From assembly GCA_001898485.1 (NCBI GenBank), contig MKTY01000014.1, positions 124,001 through 188,000 on the forward strand: a DNA stretch of 64,000 bases, read 5' to 3'. Source of the DNA: Sphingobacteriales bacterium 46-32 (lineage in GTDB: Bacteria > Bacteroidota > Bacteroidia > Chitinophagales > Chitinophagaceae). The notes under the pieces are model-generated. The model worked only from the letters and a program-made list of their open reading frames with translations, was not told the DNA's origin and did not search any database. Numbering within the stretch: position 1 is the first letter of the stretch; each line of letters begins with the position of its first letter. Positions 52,242 through 63,233 of this stretch are shown piece by piece. The position numbers were made by a program, and so were the translations under genes.

Positions 52242-53528
52242 TTAAGGCTGTTGTGCCCTGATTTTTGAATTTGAAAATAGGCCAAATAATCGTTTCCAGT
52301 CCATTCCGGCAACGACCGGTATTAAGATCAGTGGTAATACAATGCTACGGTAACGCACAATAGCGCCCAGGTTATTGACGCTGAATCCCACTACCAGTAG
52401 TAGTGTAAAAGACAGGCAGGCAGTAAAATATAATACGGCATCGGGCGGGTATATGCGTGGTCGTTTGAAAAAAATGAAAAGCAGCAGCAGTATAAGTATC
52501 AATGCCGTTTCTATTGCTGAAAAAAGGGAGGGTAAGTGCCGTATATCTGATGGGTAAGGCCGCAGTGCAGAAAGAGAAAGCGCCTGTGGCAGATTGATCA
52601 GGAAACTTACAGCTGTTGGCTCCAGCGACCGGATGGGGATGCTGGAATAGCCTACGAGGTTTACAAATGCCTGTTGTTTTTCGACTACTGCCTGTGGAAA
52701 GTCAAGCCGCGGATTAATATACCGGAGTGTAAAAAACAAGGTAAAGAAAATAAGATAAACGATACCAAACGTCACCGGTATCCGCTTATTCCACCGCAAT
52801 GCCGCCATCCAGGCTATGAGTGCCGGCACAACAATGACCAGCATCGCATTGCGTAGGGTAAATAACAGTAAGAGGCCGAGGAAAATGCCGGCGCTCCTTT
52901 TGACCGAAATCCTTTTTTCCTTTATTGTAAAATAAACATGATAGATAATAAGGCTTAGTCCTAAAAACAGTAATCCCTCTTTGTGTATACCACTGCTCCA
53001 GTAGAGAAATGAAGGGCAGAGAAAAATAGCGGCCAGGATCCATTTTTCTTTTTGGGGAAATTGTTCTTTCATCACCCGGAAAACGGCGATTGGGCCAAAC
53101 AGGGTAATGTAGGCGAAAAAGATGACGTTTACATAGTATCTGCCCTGGCTCAACAGATCCAGGATGGAAATAAATTTGATGAAAATATTTGATTTAAGAT
53201 CGTTCCAGAATGAGCCACTCGAGGCAAAGAGCTTGCTGTAGCCATCCGGATAAGGATTGTGAAACAGGTTGGTGAAGTATTCGCCCGGCCGGTCAAAAAG
53301 TACTTCCAGTTCCCGGATGCCCTGTGCATGATAATTCCAGGTGTCGACCATCTGGGCTGTGCCGCTGTAATGTGTACCCATCCATCCATAAAATATGCCG
53401 GCTATTACTTTCAGCAGAAAAAGAATGAGCAGCGTGGTCGTGCTAAGCCCGCTGGCCTTAAAGAAACGGGTTTTGGTCACCAGCCAGGCAAACAGTAAAA
53501 GGTAGATTACAAACAGCAGAAAGTCCAA
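52242..53528 (-). CDS. polytopic membrane protein, possible glycan polymerase or glycosyltransferase
   Basis: The protein has 428 residues and about 10-11 membrane helices. Between the second and third lies a soluble loop (about 50-115) with GWMGTHYSGTAQMVDTWNYH and a later PYPDGYSKLFASSG segment; a second polar stretch follows (about 275-320). The layout resembles membrane glycosyltransferases or O-antigen-type polymerases, but I see no diagnostic motif, so the role is open. It is the first gene of the cassette that continues with the phosphotransferase-like and HAD genes. Confidence 0.72.
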   Translation of the reverse strand: MDFLLFVIYLLLFAWLVTKTRFFKASGLSTTTLLILFLLKVIAGIFYGWMGTHYSGTAQMVDTWNYHAQGIRELEVLFDRPGEYFTNLFHNPYPDGYSKLFASSGSFWNDLKSNIFIKFISILDLLSQGRYYVNVIFFAYITLFGPIAVFRVMKEQFPQKEKWILAAIFLCPSFLYWSSGIHKEGLLFLGLSLIIYHVYFTIKEKRISVKRSAGIFLGLLLLFTLRNAMLVIVVPALIAWMAALRWNKRIPVTFGIVYLIFFTLFFTLRYINPRLDFPQAVVEKQQAFVNLVGYSSIPIRSLEPTAVSFLINLPQALSLSALRPYPSDIRHLPSLFSAIETALILILLLLFIFFKRPRIYPPDAVLYFTACLSFTLLLVVGFSVNNLGAIVRYRSIVLPLILIPVVAGMDWKRLFGLFSNSKIRAQQP

Positions 53529-53629
53529 AAAGTATTGGTTTTAACTTGCTAAAATAAATAATTACGGCATCGTTCCACTTTTTTTACACATCATATAGTA
53601 TCGCAACCGCCGAAACGATCTTATTTGCG

Positions 53630-53637
53630 TAGCTTTG
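53630..53637 (+). promoter_or_regulatory. candidate purL -7 box (TAGCTTTG)
   Basis: An exact TAnnTTTG match 34 bp before the purL start. No TTG at the -33 spacing. Confidence 0.5.
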
Positions 53638-53671
53638 CGCATCTTCTTAATACTCTATTTTACATTTTTCA

Positions 53672-55903
53672 ATGGAAATCACAGCAAAAACGGCGCAACA
53701 GCTTCGGCTTACGGAAGAAGAATTTGAACTCATTAAGCAAAAGCTGGGCCGCGTACCCAACTTCAATGAGCTTTGTGCATTCAGCGGCATGTGGAGCGAA
53801 CACTGCAGCTACAAAAACTCCATTAAATGGTTGAAAACACTGCCCCGCGAAGGAGGCAGAATGCTGGTAAAGGCGGGTGAGGAAAATGCCGGTCTTATGG
53901 ATATTGGCGACGGCCTTGGCGTAGTATTTAAAATTGAATCACATAACCACCCTTCCGCAATCGAACCTTTTCAGGGAGCCGCAACAGGGGTAGGTGGTAT
54001 TCACCGCGATATTTTTACAATGGGCGCCCGCCCGATTGCCGCGCTCAACTCGCTGCGGTTTGGCAAACTCGAAGAAGATAAAACACAACACCTGCTGTCG
54101 GGTGTGGTACATGGCATTGGCCATTATGGCAACTGCTTTGGCGTACCTACGGTAGGCGGTGAAGTATATTTTGATCCCTGTTATCATACCAACCCGCTGG
54201 TCAATGCCATGAGTGTAGGTATCGTAAAAGCGGGACAGACTGTGTCAGCCACGGCTGAAGGTACCGGCAACCCGGTAATGTTTGTAGGAAGTGCCACCGG
54301 TAAAGATGGTATTGGCGGAGCCTCTTTTGCATCGGCCGATATTACTGCCGAAAGTGTACAGGAGCTGCCTGCCGTGCAGGTGGGGGATCCTTTTCAGGAG
54401 AAAAAACTCCTGGAAGCCTGCCTCGAAGTGATTCAGACCGGCGCAGTAGTAGGTATGCAGGATATGGGTGCTGCCGGTATCATCTGCTCTACCGCCGAAA
54501 TGAGTGCCAAAGGTGGTGTGGGTATGCGCATCGATCTCGATAAAGTACCTACCCGCCAGCCCAATATGAAAACCTGGGAACTGCTGCTGAGCGAAAGCCA
54601 GGAGCGGATGCTGCTGGTAGCGCAGAAAGGCCGTGAAGCAGAAGTACAGCGTGTATTTGAAAAATGGGATCTGCCCTGTTCTGTAATCGGCGAAGTGACC
54701 GATGACGGCCTGCTTCGTTTCTATATGAATGGTGAACTTGAAGCAGAGCTTCCGGCAGAAGAACTGGTACTTGGTGGTGGAGCTCCGCAATATGAAAGAG
54801 CTTACCGCGAACCGGCTTATTTCAGTAAAATCGCTGCTTTCGATGCCAGCACCGTTCCCGTAGCCGAAGACCTGAAAGCTGTAGCCGGGCAAATTATAGA
54901 ACTGCCTTCCATCGCCTCCAAACGCTGGATCTATACACAGTACGATAGCATGGTAGGTACGGTAAACGCTACAACAAACCTGCCTGCTGATGCAGCTATT
55001 GTAGTGGTAAAGGGAACCAGCAAGGCGCTGGCGGTAACTACCGATTGCAACAGCCGGTATGTATATGCCGATCCTTACAAAGGAGCTATGATCGCTGTAA
55101 GTGAAGCTGCGCGCAATATCGTATGCAGTGGTGGTCAGCCCCTGGGTATTACCAACTGCCTCAACTTCGGTAATCCCTACGATCCCGAAGTATATTATCA
55201 GTTTGTAAACGCTATTAAAGGCATGGGCGAGGCCTGCCGCAAATTTGATACCCCTGTTACGGGTGGTAATGTAAGCTTCTATAATCAGAACCCAGATGGT
55301 CCCGTATACCCAACGCCAACTATTGGCATGGTGGGACTGCTTGAAGACATCAGCAGCCGCATGACGCTTAACTTCAAAGGCGAAGGAGATCTGCTGTATG
55401 TGCTGGGTAATATCACCAACGATATTCATTCCTCTGAGTACCTGTATCAGGTGCTGGGTGTGAAATATTCTCCGGCTCCGCATTTCGAACTTGAAGAGGA
55501 GTACGCACTGCAGCAGAAGCTGAGTGAATTGATCAGTGCACAACTGGTACGTTCTGCGCATGACGTGGCCGAAGGAGGTCTGTTTGTGTCTCTCTGTGAA
55601 AGTGCCTTTACCGATGGCCTTGGTTTTTCCGTAGCTTCAAAAGATGGTATCCGTAAAGACGCCTTCTATTTTGGCGAAGGTCAGAGCCGTGTAGTGGTGA
55701 GTGTGGCGCTGGATAAAGTGGCGGCTTTTGAAAAAGCCCTCAACGGTTTCCCCGCAGAAAAAATAGGTGTGGTAACCAGTGGCGATGTGGTGGTAGATGG
55801 AGAGTTTTGGGGAAATATCGAAAGCTGGCAGGATCGATATGACAATGCTATCGGCAATCAGCTGGCCAAAGAAGAAGCCGGTTCAGCCCTTAGTTCTATC
55901 TGA
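53672..55903 (+). CDS. purL: phosphoribosylformylglycinamidine synthase subunit PurL (small type)
   Basis: The protein has 743 residues, the size of the small PurL that works with separate PurS and PurQ (neither is in the window). It converts FGAR to FGAM in purine synthesis using ATP and ammonia from PurQ. Signatures: [66 protein letters not shown] and [11 protein letters not shown], together with AIR-synthase-type halves. A terminator follows. Confidence 0.97.
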   Translation: MEITAKTAQQLRLTEEEFELIKQKLGRVPNFNELCAFSGMWSEHCSYKNSIKWLKTLPREGGRMLVKAGEENAGLMDIGDGLGVVFKIESHNHPSAIEPFQGAATGVGGIHRDIFTMGARPIAALNSLRFGKLEEDKTQHLLSGVVHGIGHYGNCFGVPTVGGEVYFDPCYHTNPLVNAMSVGIVKAGQTVSATAEGTGNPVMFVGSATGKDGIGGASFASADITAESVQELPAVQVGDPFQEKKLLEACLEVIQTGAVVGMQDMGAAGIICSTAEMSAKGGVGMRIDLDKVPTRQPNMKTWELLLSESQERMLLVAQKGREAEVQRVFEKWDLPCSVIGEVTDDGLLRFYMNGELEAELPAEELVLGGGAPQYERAYREPAYFSKIAAFDASTVPVAEDLKAVAGQIIELPSIASKRWIYTQYDSMVGTVNATTNLPADAAIVVVKGTSKALAVTTDCNSRYVYADPYKGAMIAVSEAARNIVCSGGQPLGITNCLNFGNPYDPEVYYQFVNAIKGMGEACRKFDTPVTGGNVSFYNQNPDGPVYPTPTIGMVGLLEDISSRMTLNFKGEGDLLYVLGNITNDIHSSEYLYQVLGVKYSPAPHFELEEEYALQQKLSELISAQLVRSAHDVAEGGLFVSLCESAFTDGLGFSVASKDGIRKDAFYFGEGQSRVVVSVALDKVAAFEKALNGFPAEKIGVVTSGDVVVDGEFWGNIESWQDRYDNAIGNQLAKEEAGSALSSI

Positions 55904-55928
55904 TCTGCAACAATCAAGAAATAAAAGC

Positions 55929-55958
55929 AAGGGAGCAAACATACGTTTGCTCCCTTTT
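55929..55958 (+). terminator. intrinsic terminator of purL
   Basis: A 12-bp stem (aagggagcaaac / gtttgctccctt) with an atac loop, followed by T. Confidence 0.93.
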
Positions 55959-56182
55959 TCATGTAAGTACGAAATATCACTGGCGACGCGGTATGCTGCT
56001 GGTGTTTTTACAGGTCAGCTGCAGCCACCTGTTGCCATTGAATAAGAAACGGGCATTACCGGCAAGACATGCTTGCCCTGGCACATACGAAACAAAAATG
56101 TTTCCAGATTTATACAGCGTTAATAACCTGTTGATAAAATGCCGGAGGGCAGGCCGTATCTTTATCGCAAAAGGAAATAGAA

Positions 56183-56977
56183 ATGGGAAAAAAGATAGCC
56201 ATTATTGGCGGCGGCAACCTGGGTACGGCTATTGCCGAAGGGTTACTGGTGAGTGCATTCAGTAAACCGGAGGATATTACTATTACCAAACGTAATATTA
56301 ATACACTAAAAAGTCTGCGTGAAAAAGGCGTGGCCGTGACGGCCGATAACAATGCGGCGGTGAAAAAAAGCGAAGTGATCATACTGGCGGTAAAACCCTA
56401 TCAGGTTGCCGAAGTGCTGCGCGCTGTTAAGAAAGATATTACCACAAAAAAAATACTGATCTCTGTTGTTACCGGTGTGCTGATTGCCGAGATGGAGGAA
56501 CTGGTTGCCAGGCCGGTTGCCTGTTTTCGGGCCATGCCCAATACGGCAATTGCCATAAGAGAAAGTATGACCTGCATCTGCAGCAAAAATGCCGATGCGC
56601 AGACCAGTGCCTATGTGCATGAGTTGTTTGGACAATTGGGGAAAGTAGCGCAGATAGATGAGAAGCTGATGGAAGCATCGACGGTACTGGCAGCCTGTGG
56701 TACGGCTTATGCCATGCGTTACATCAGGGCCAATATACAGGGGGGGATCGAGATCGGGTTTGATGCTGCAACCGCTTCGCTCATAGCAGCTCAGACCGTA
56801 AAGGGCGCAGCCGAACTGCTCCTGCAAAAAGGTACACATCCCGAGCAGGAAATTGATAAAGTGACTACACCCAAGGGTTGTACCATTGCCGGCCTCAATG
56901 AGATGGAACATCAGGGCTTCAGCTCATCGCTGATCAGAGGCGTGGTGGCCAGCTATAAGAAAATAGCCCGTGACTAA
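56183..56977 (+). CDS. proC: pyrroline-5-carboxylate reductase
   Basis: The protein has 264 residues and makes proline from pyrroline-5-carboxylate using NAD(P)H. The Rossmann motif is IAIIGGGNLGTAIAEGLL at the N terminus; the C-terminal dimerisation part has the ProC signature TTPKGCTIAGLNEMEHQGF. It is slightly shorter than the E. coli enzyme (269). TTG at 56131 and TATCTTTA at 56157 (23-bp spacing) are a weak promoter candidate. The stop is followed by an inverted-repeat block. Confidence 0.95.
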   Translation: MGKKIAIIGGGNLGTAIAEGLLVSAFSKPEDITITKRNINTLKSLREKGVAVTADNNAAVKKSEVIILAVKPYQVAEVLRAVKKDITTKKILISVVTGVLIAEMEELVARPVACFRAMPNTAIAIRESMTCICSKNADAQTSAYVHELFGQLGKVAQIDEKLMEASTVLAACGTAYAMRYIRANIQGGIEIGFDAATASLIAAQTVKGAAELLLQKGTHPEQEIDKVTTPKGCTIAGLNEMEHQGFSSSLIRGVVASYKKIARD

Positions 56978-56987
56978 TTTCGAGGTG

Positions 56988-57115
56988 TAAAAAGTATAAA
57001 GGTATAAATGTATAAAGGTGAAAGGTAAAGGGTAGAAGGCTGGCATTAATTCTGCCTTTTACCCTTTACCTTCTACCCTTTGCCCTTTATACCTTTAAAC
57101 TTTTATACTTTTTAC
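56988..57115. repeat. long imperfect inverted repeat of the TATAAAG/GGTAGAAGG family
   Basis: The left half (about 56988-57040) carries gtataaagg units then ggtaaagggtagaaggc; the right half (about 57053-57115) is its approximate reverse complement and runs to the end of the amidohydrolase gene. It lies between convergent genes, where a two-way terminator would be expected. Confidence 0.82.
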
Positions 57116-58392
57116 CGCTGCTTATACACCGCTCCGTCTTTCATCACAAACACCACTTTCCCAAATGCGTTCTTATCGGTGAGCGGATCGCCGTTGACGG
57201 CTACGATATCAGCGAGTTTGCCAGCTTCAATACTTCCGAGTTTATCGGCTTCGCCCAACAGAGTGGCTGCATGAATGGTAGCTGCTTTGATTGCTTCCAT
57301 GGGTGGCATGCCGCCATCAATCATATACGTAAACTCCAGCCAGTTGAGTCCGTGTTTGTAAACGCCTGCATCTGTGCCAAACGCTATGGCAACGCCGGCT
57401 TTATAGGCTTTGGCAAATGTGTGCTGTAACTGTGGTCCCACTTCAAGCGCTTTGGGTTGCACCAGGGCAGGGTAGTAGCCGGGTTTTAATGCCGAGTCGG
57501 CAACAGATCTGCCTGCTGTAAGGGTAGGTACATACCAGGTGCCATATTGTTTCATTAGGGCCATAGCTTCATCGTCCATGAAAGTGCCATGCTCTATAGA
57601 ATTTACCCCAGCCTTTATGGCTCTTTTCATGCCCTCGGCTCCATGGGCATGTACAGCTACTTTAAAGCCGTAGTCTTTGGCAGTTTGTACAATGGCCTCC
57701 AGTTCATCATCGAAAAATTGGGGATTTTTGCCGCTTTTCGCCACACTCAGCACCCCACCGGTTGCAGTGACCTTGATCAGGTCTGCGCCGTCTTTGTACC
57801 GTTGACGTACCGCTTTGCGGCAATCTTCGGGTCCGTTGACCACGCCATCTGCCGGTCCGGGGTCGCCCATCAGGTCCTGCCGGTAGCCGTTGGTCGGGTC
57901 AGCATGCCCTCCGGTAGTGGCAATCGATTTGCCGGCTGTATAAATCCGGGGTCCCCGGAGAAGGCCTGCATTAATCGCATTGCGGAGAGAAATATTCACT
58001 CCGGTACCGCCCAGGTCTCTCACCGTAGTGAAACCGGTCATCAGAGTAGTGTCGGCAAAACGGACCGACCGGAAAGCGATATCGGCGGGGTTTTGGGTAA
58101 AACGCTGCAGGTATTGATTGGGATTGGTCTCTGACTCCAGGTGCACGTGCATATCGATCCAGCCGGGCATTACCGTAGCCGTACGCAGGTCGATGGTTTT
58201 ATCGCCGGTAGCAGCTTTGCGATACCCTTTTTCGACAGCCACAATGTGGTTCTTTTCCAGGATGATAGTCACTTCTTTGCGGGCAGTAGCGGAGACCCCG
58301 TCTATAAGTGTTCCGCACCAGATCTGGGTGCGCTGCGCAGTTAATTGATCTGCAAGCAGACAGCAAAGTAAAAAGGCGATTACCGGCTTCAT
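57112..58392 (-). CDS. amidohydrolase (imidazolonepropionase-like), secreted
   Basis: The protein has 426 residues with a signal peptide (about 1-19, ending LTAQ). It is a metal-dependent TIM-barrel hydrolase: the first metal pair is in [10 protein letters not shown], then [10 protein letters not shown] (bridging Lys region), [28 protein letters not shown] and the Asp in [12 protein letters not shown]. The family includes secreted Xaa-Pro-type dipeptidases and lactonases; the true substrate is not evident. The start lies 63 bp upstream of the candidate pyrG -33 box, on the opposite strand. Confidence 0.9.
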   Translation of the reverse strand: MKPVIAFLLCCLLADQLTAQRTQIWCGTLIDGVSATARKEVTIILEKNHIVAVEKGYRKAATGDKTIDLRTATVMPGWIDMHVHLESETNPNQYLQRFTQNPADIAFRSVRFADTTLMTGFTTVRDLGGTGVNISLRNAINAGLLRGPRIYTAGKSIATTGGHADPTNGYRQDLMGDPGPADGVVNGPEDCRKAVRQRYKDGADLIKVTATGGVLSVAKSGKNPQFFDDELEAIVQTAKDYGFKVAVHAHGAEGMKRAIKAGVNSIEHGTFMDDEAMALMKQYGTWYVPTLTAGRSVADSALKPGYYPALVQPKALEVGPQLQHTFAKAYKAGVAIAFGTDAGVYKHGLNWLEFTYMIDGGMPPMEAIKAATIHAATLLGEADKLGSIEAGKLADIVAVNGDPLTDKNAFGKVVFVMKDGAVYKQR

Positions 58393-58454
58393 TTTTTACG
58401 CGTATTTTGCTCACCAATTTACCCGGTTTTTTCCACATCCCCCCAGCTTGATTT

Positions 58455-58483
58455 TTGTACCATTCAAATTTCATGTAGCTTTG
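58455..58483 (+). promoter_or_regulatory. two-box promoter for pyrG (TTG-N18-TAGCTTTG)
   Basis: TTG at 58455-58457 within a T-run, 18 bp, then TAGCTTTG at 58476-58483: both boxes and spacing fit the Bacteroidota consensus. It would produce a leader of roughly 180 nt before pyrG. Confidence 0.72.
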
Positions 58484-58589
58484 CATGACCTCCCGGAAAT
58501 CTCCTATTCACTCATTCGTTGGATTGGCTGAAATATCCGATGGTCACGTTGGGTGGGCTACATTTCTCTCTTACCTTATTTACAGACTG

Positions 58590-58619
58590 GTACTGGCTTT
58601 TGGACAGTACATTTTTTTT
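58590..58619 (+). terminator. terminator-like hairpin in the pyrG leader (possible attenuator)
   Basis: Stem gtactg / cagtac with a 9-nt loop, followed by attttttttg (eight T), ending 53 bp before the pyrG start and inside the presumed leader. The stem is short (6 bp), so strength is modest. A leader terminator is the known regulatory layout for pyrG in Bacillus; here it is only a structural resemblance. Confidence 0.5.
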
Positions 58620-58666
58620 GAGCAAATGTTTTTGCCGGCGCCTTCTTTTTGTTGAAAATAAAATGA

Positions 58667-60322
<1,656 letters not shown>

Positions 60323-60378
60323 TGCAGTCGCTGATGCATTCAGCCAGCTGATTATCTGGTATTTACCGATATAAATCG

Positions 60379-60414
60379 CAGTCCGGCAGGAAAGTGTTAC
60401 TTCCTGCCGGACTG
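60379..60414 (+). terminator. hairpin terminator after pyrG
   Basis: A 14-bp perfect stem (cagtccggcaggaa / ttcctgccggactg) with an 8-nt loop. It is followed by few T, so efficiency is uncertain. Confidence 0.75.
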
Positions 60415-60450
60415 CTGCTGTTTGGCCGTGGGTGGCTGGTCAATATCTCC

Positions 60451-60458
60451 TATCTTTG
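60451..60458 (+). promoter_or_regulatory. candidate yidC -7 box (TATCTTTG)
   Basis: An exact TAnnTTTG match 23 bp before the chosen yidC start. The nearest TTG is 26 bp upstream, beyond the usual spacing. Confidence 0.5.
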
Positions 60459-60481
60459 CCCTCTTTAAAAAATACTCCCTG

Positions 60482-62323
60482 ATGAAGTTTGATCGGAATA
60501 CCGTCATTGGTTTTGGATTACTGGCTATTATGCTTTTTGGTTTCTTTTATTTTAACAGTAAAGAAAAAGCGAATTATATGCGGGAGCAAGCCCGCAAGGA
60601 TTCCATTGCCAATGCAAGCCGCCCCAAACCAGATACCCTTGCACAGAAACAACAGGCCGCTCAGGCTGACTCAGCCGATAAGCAGGCTCGTGCGGGTAAT
60701 TTCACTCCGGCTATTACCGGCGAAGAAAAACTGATCATTACGGAAAACGATCTGATGCGTGTTGCATTCAGCACCAAAGGCGGGCAACCTCGCTGGGTTG
60801 AGCTGAAACACTTCAAAAGCCAGGATAGCAGTCTGGTGATGCTTGCCAATTCGGGTTTTGATCACATAAGCTACCCCATAGTTACCGCTGAAGGAAAAAC
60901 CATGGAGACAAACGATCTTCTGTTTAATGGTGTTGATTCCACTACCAATGCCGATGGCAGCAAAACTATCCGCTTATCTCTTCTTTCTCATGATAGTAGC
61001 AGTACAACAGCTGCGATCGTGCATAGCTATACTATTCGCAAAGACGAATACATGATGGACTTTGATGTGAAATTGAACAATGTGCAGCAGTTGTTGCCTC
61101 AGGGGCAACTAAACTTAACATGGGCTTACCAGGCTGCACAGCAGGAGTCGGATTTAACGCTGGAGAAGAGAAATACTCAGGTAGGATTTGTAGAAAATGA
61201 GGACTTTGACTTTTTTAATATCACGAGTCGTACCAGCATCAATTTTTCCAAGCCGGTTAGCTGGATAGGAGTCCGTCAGCGTTTTTTCAATAGTATCCTG
61301 ATCTCAAAAGACAAGTTTAATTCAGGCAATATAAGCTGGGTGGAAAATGGGGATAAAACAAAGAAGACAATAAGTGACTTTACGAGCAATATGAAATTGC
61401 AGTTGAAAGGAGGAGGGGCTTCTTTTCAGTTGTTCTATGGCCCGGCAGATTATCATCTTTTGCGTAAGTATGGTCAGGATATGGATAAACTCATAAATCT
61501 TGGTCAGAGTGTATATGCTTTCGTGCGCCCGCTTAATAAGTATGTTGTAATGCCTGTGTGGGATTTTATTAAAGGATTTGTAGGCAATTATGGATTGGTT
61601 ATTGCTCTTTTAACCCTATTTATCCGTTTGCTGATTTCTCCGCTCAGCTATAAGAGCTATCTCAGCAGCGCCAAAATGAAAGCATTGCGACCGGAGATTG
61701 CGCAGCTCAAAGAGAAGTTTGGCGGCGATCAACAGGCTATGAGTATGGAACAGATGAAACTGTTTCGTGAAGCAGGCGTAAATCCCCTGGGTGGTTGTAT
61801 TCCCGCTCTATTGCAGATACCGATCTTCTTTGCCCTCTATAGTTTCTTTAATGCAAATGTGGATTTACGCGGAGCCGGTTTCCTGTGGGCAAATGATCTT
61901 TCTGCCTTTGATGATGTTATTAAGTTTGGTGTAGAAATTCCACTGCTGGGCAATCACCTGAGCATTTTTACACTCACTGCTGTACTGACCAGTCTGGCTA
62001 TATCTATCTACAGCATGAATATGTCGCCGGATCAGAGTAACCCGGTACTGAAATACATGCCTTATATTTTCCCGGTATTTCTGTTGTTTATCTTCAATAC
62101 ATTACCAGCGGCCCTTACCTGGTACTATACGGTGTCCAATCTTATCACACTTCTCCTTCAGTTTGTGATTCAGAATTACATTATCGACCATAATAAGATT
62201 CTGGCTCAGATAGCCGAAAATCGAAAGAAGCCAAAGACGAAATCAAAATGGCAGGAGCGGCTCGAGCAAATGCAGGAGCAGCAGAAGAAGGTGAAGGAAA
62301 TGCAACAAAAAGGAAAAAGGTAG
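60482..62323 (+). CDS. yidC: membrane protein insertase YidC
   Basis: I chose the ATG at 60482 (613 residues), just before the first helix (VIGFGLLAIMLFGFFYF). After a charged, Gln/Ala-rich linker comes a large periplasmic beta domain (about 80-350) of the Gram-negative form, then the conserved insertase core with helices near NYGLVIALLTLFIRLLISPLSYKSY, the essential Arg in that region, and a GCIPALLQIPIFFALYSFF helix. The C terminus is a basic coiled tail (KWQERLEQMQEQQKKVKEMQ). It inserts inner-membrane proteins with or without Sec. It ends at a very strong terminator. Confidence 0.96.
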   Translation: MKFDRNTVIGFGLLAIMLFGFFYFNSKEKANYMREQARKDSIANASRPKPDTLAQKQQAAQADSADKQARAGNFTPAITGEEKLIITENDLMRVAFSTKGGQPRWVELKHFKSQDSSLVMLANSGFDHISYPIVTAEGKTMETNDLLFNGVDSTTNADGSKTIRLSLLSHDSSSTTAAIVHSYTIRKDEYMMDFDVKLNNVQQLLPQGQLNLTWAYQAAQQESDLTLEKRNTQVGFVENEDFDFFNITSRTSINFSKPVSWIGVRQRFFNSILISKDKFNSGNISWVENGDKTKKTISDFTSNMKLQLKGGGASFQLFYGPADYHLLRKYGQDMDKLINLGQSVYAFVRPLNKYVVMPVWDFIKGFVGNYGLVIALLTLFIRLLISPLSYKSYLSSAKMKALRPEIAQLKEKFGGDQQAMSMEQMKLFREAGVNPLGGCIPALLQIPIFFALYSFFNANVDLRGAGFLWANDLSAFDDVIKFGVEIPLLGNHLSIFTLTAVLTSLAISIYSMNMSPDQSNPVLKYMPYIFPVFLLFIFNTLPAALTWYYTVSNLITLLLQFVIQNYIIDHNKILAQIAENRKKPKTKSKWQERLEQMQEQQKKVKEMQQKGKR

Positions 62324-62370
62324 TCCTTAAAATCAGAACCCGGAGTAAAGCTCCGGGTTCTGATTTTAAG
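62324..62370. terminator. 21-bp perfect-stem terminator after yidC
   Basis: 62324-62344 pairs with 62350-62370 without a mismatch (loop taaag). The hairpin begins at the base after the yidC stop. The run of T lies inside the stem rather than after it. Confidence 0.88.
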
Positions 62371-62438
62371 GTGGAAGGCGTAAGGTGGCAGTAGAAAAGA
62401 AATACCCTCAGCCTTATACCTTTCGCCATTTACCTTCT
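62368..62438. repeat. imperfect inverted repeat of the GGTAGAAGG family
   Basis: aaggtggaaggcgtaaggtgg on the left is roughly complementary to ccttatacctttcgccattt and accttctg on the right; the composition is like that at 57.0 kb. Confidence 0.55.
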
Positions 62439-62511
62439 GTTAAAGTTCTTTCCCAAACGCAACTTATTGGTTATTTTGGAGCGTCATACTATTAACTGAA
62501 AAAGAAGAACA

Positions 62512-63177
62512 ATGAAAAGCAGATTTCTACTCATATTGCTGATTGCCTGTACGCTGCCGGCGGCACTCTTTGCCCAGAAGCGGCTTACGGAGGCTACCAT
62601 CACCTATGATATTGAGATCAATACGGCCAATACAGCCCCTAAAGCGGCCGATTTGCTGGATGGTGCGGTAAGTGTGATTTACCTGAAGGGAAACAGCAGC
62701 CGTTCGGAAATGATCAGCTCACTGGGCAGCCAGTCTACGATTGTAGATGGCAAAACCGGCAAAGTCACTATTCTGAAAGAATATGGCGATAAGAAATACA
62801 TGATCAACCTGACGGCCGACAACTGGAAAGCTTCCAATAAGAAGTATGAAGGAGTAACTTTTACCTATGAAAATGAGTTTAAAACCATTTCAGGGTATAA
62901 CTGTCAGAAAGCAATTGGCACACTCACGGATGGCAGCACGTTTACCGTGTATTTTACACGTGACCTGGTGCCGGTAAATAAGGATTTTCAATACCTCAAT
63001 AAAGACCTGCCTGGTCTGGCTATGCAATATGAAGCCGGTATGGGAAAACGTAAAGTAACCTATACCGTTTCATCCATCAACTTCAATCTTGTGCCGGCTG
63101 CCAAATTTGATCTTCCCAAATCCGGATATCGGGTTATGACTTACGAAGAAAGTCTGGAAGGGAGCAGCAACCAATAA
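62512..63177 (+). CDS. secreted protein of unknown function (DUF4412/GLPGLI-like)
   Basis: The protein has 221 residues with a signal peptide (about 1-21, ending LFAQ). The mature sequence (AKSITYDIEIN-like ATITYDIEINTAN, KTGKVTILKEYGDKKYM, FKTISGYNCQKAIG and FTVYFTRDLVP) is typical of beta-rich envelope proteins in Bacteroidota such as the GLPGLI and DUF4412 groups, where the phrase with a single Cys before a charged strand recurs. Function unknown. It is convergent with the small gene at 63234. Confidence 0.72.
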   Translation: MKSRFLLILLIACTLPAALFAQKRLTEATITYDIEINTANTAPKAADLLDGAVSVIYLKGNSSRSEMISSLGSQSTIVDGKTGKVTILKEYGDKKYMINLTADNWKASNKKYEGVTFTYENEFKTISGYNCQKAIGTLTDGSTFTVYFTRDLVPVNKDFQYLNKDLPGLAMQYEAGMGKRKVTYTVSSINFNLVPAAKFDLPKSGYRVMTYEESLEGSSNQ

Positions 63178-63202
63178 AAAACAGCTCCCTGAAGGGGAGC
63201 TG
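63174..63202 (-). terminator. terminator of the small minus-strand gene
   Basis: Stem cagctccc / gggagctg with a tgaag loop; the minus strand continues into a six-T run. It lies between convergent genes. Confidence 0.8.
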
Positions 63203-63233
63203 CAACTATTTGGGGAAACTGATTGTTTTATTA

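Noticed and set aside
58485-58655. 56-codon open frame in the pyrG leader
   Set aside because: It begins two bases after the -7 box, so probably before the transcript start, and the peptide has no recognisable features; kept only as an alternative in the leader finding.
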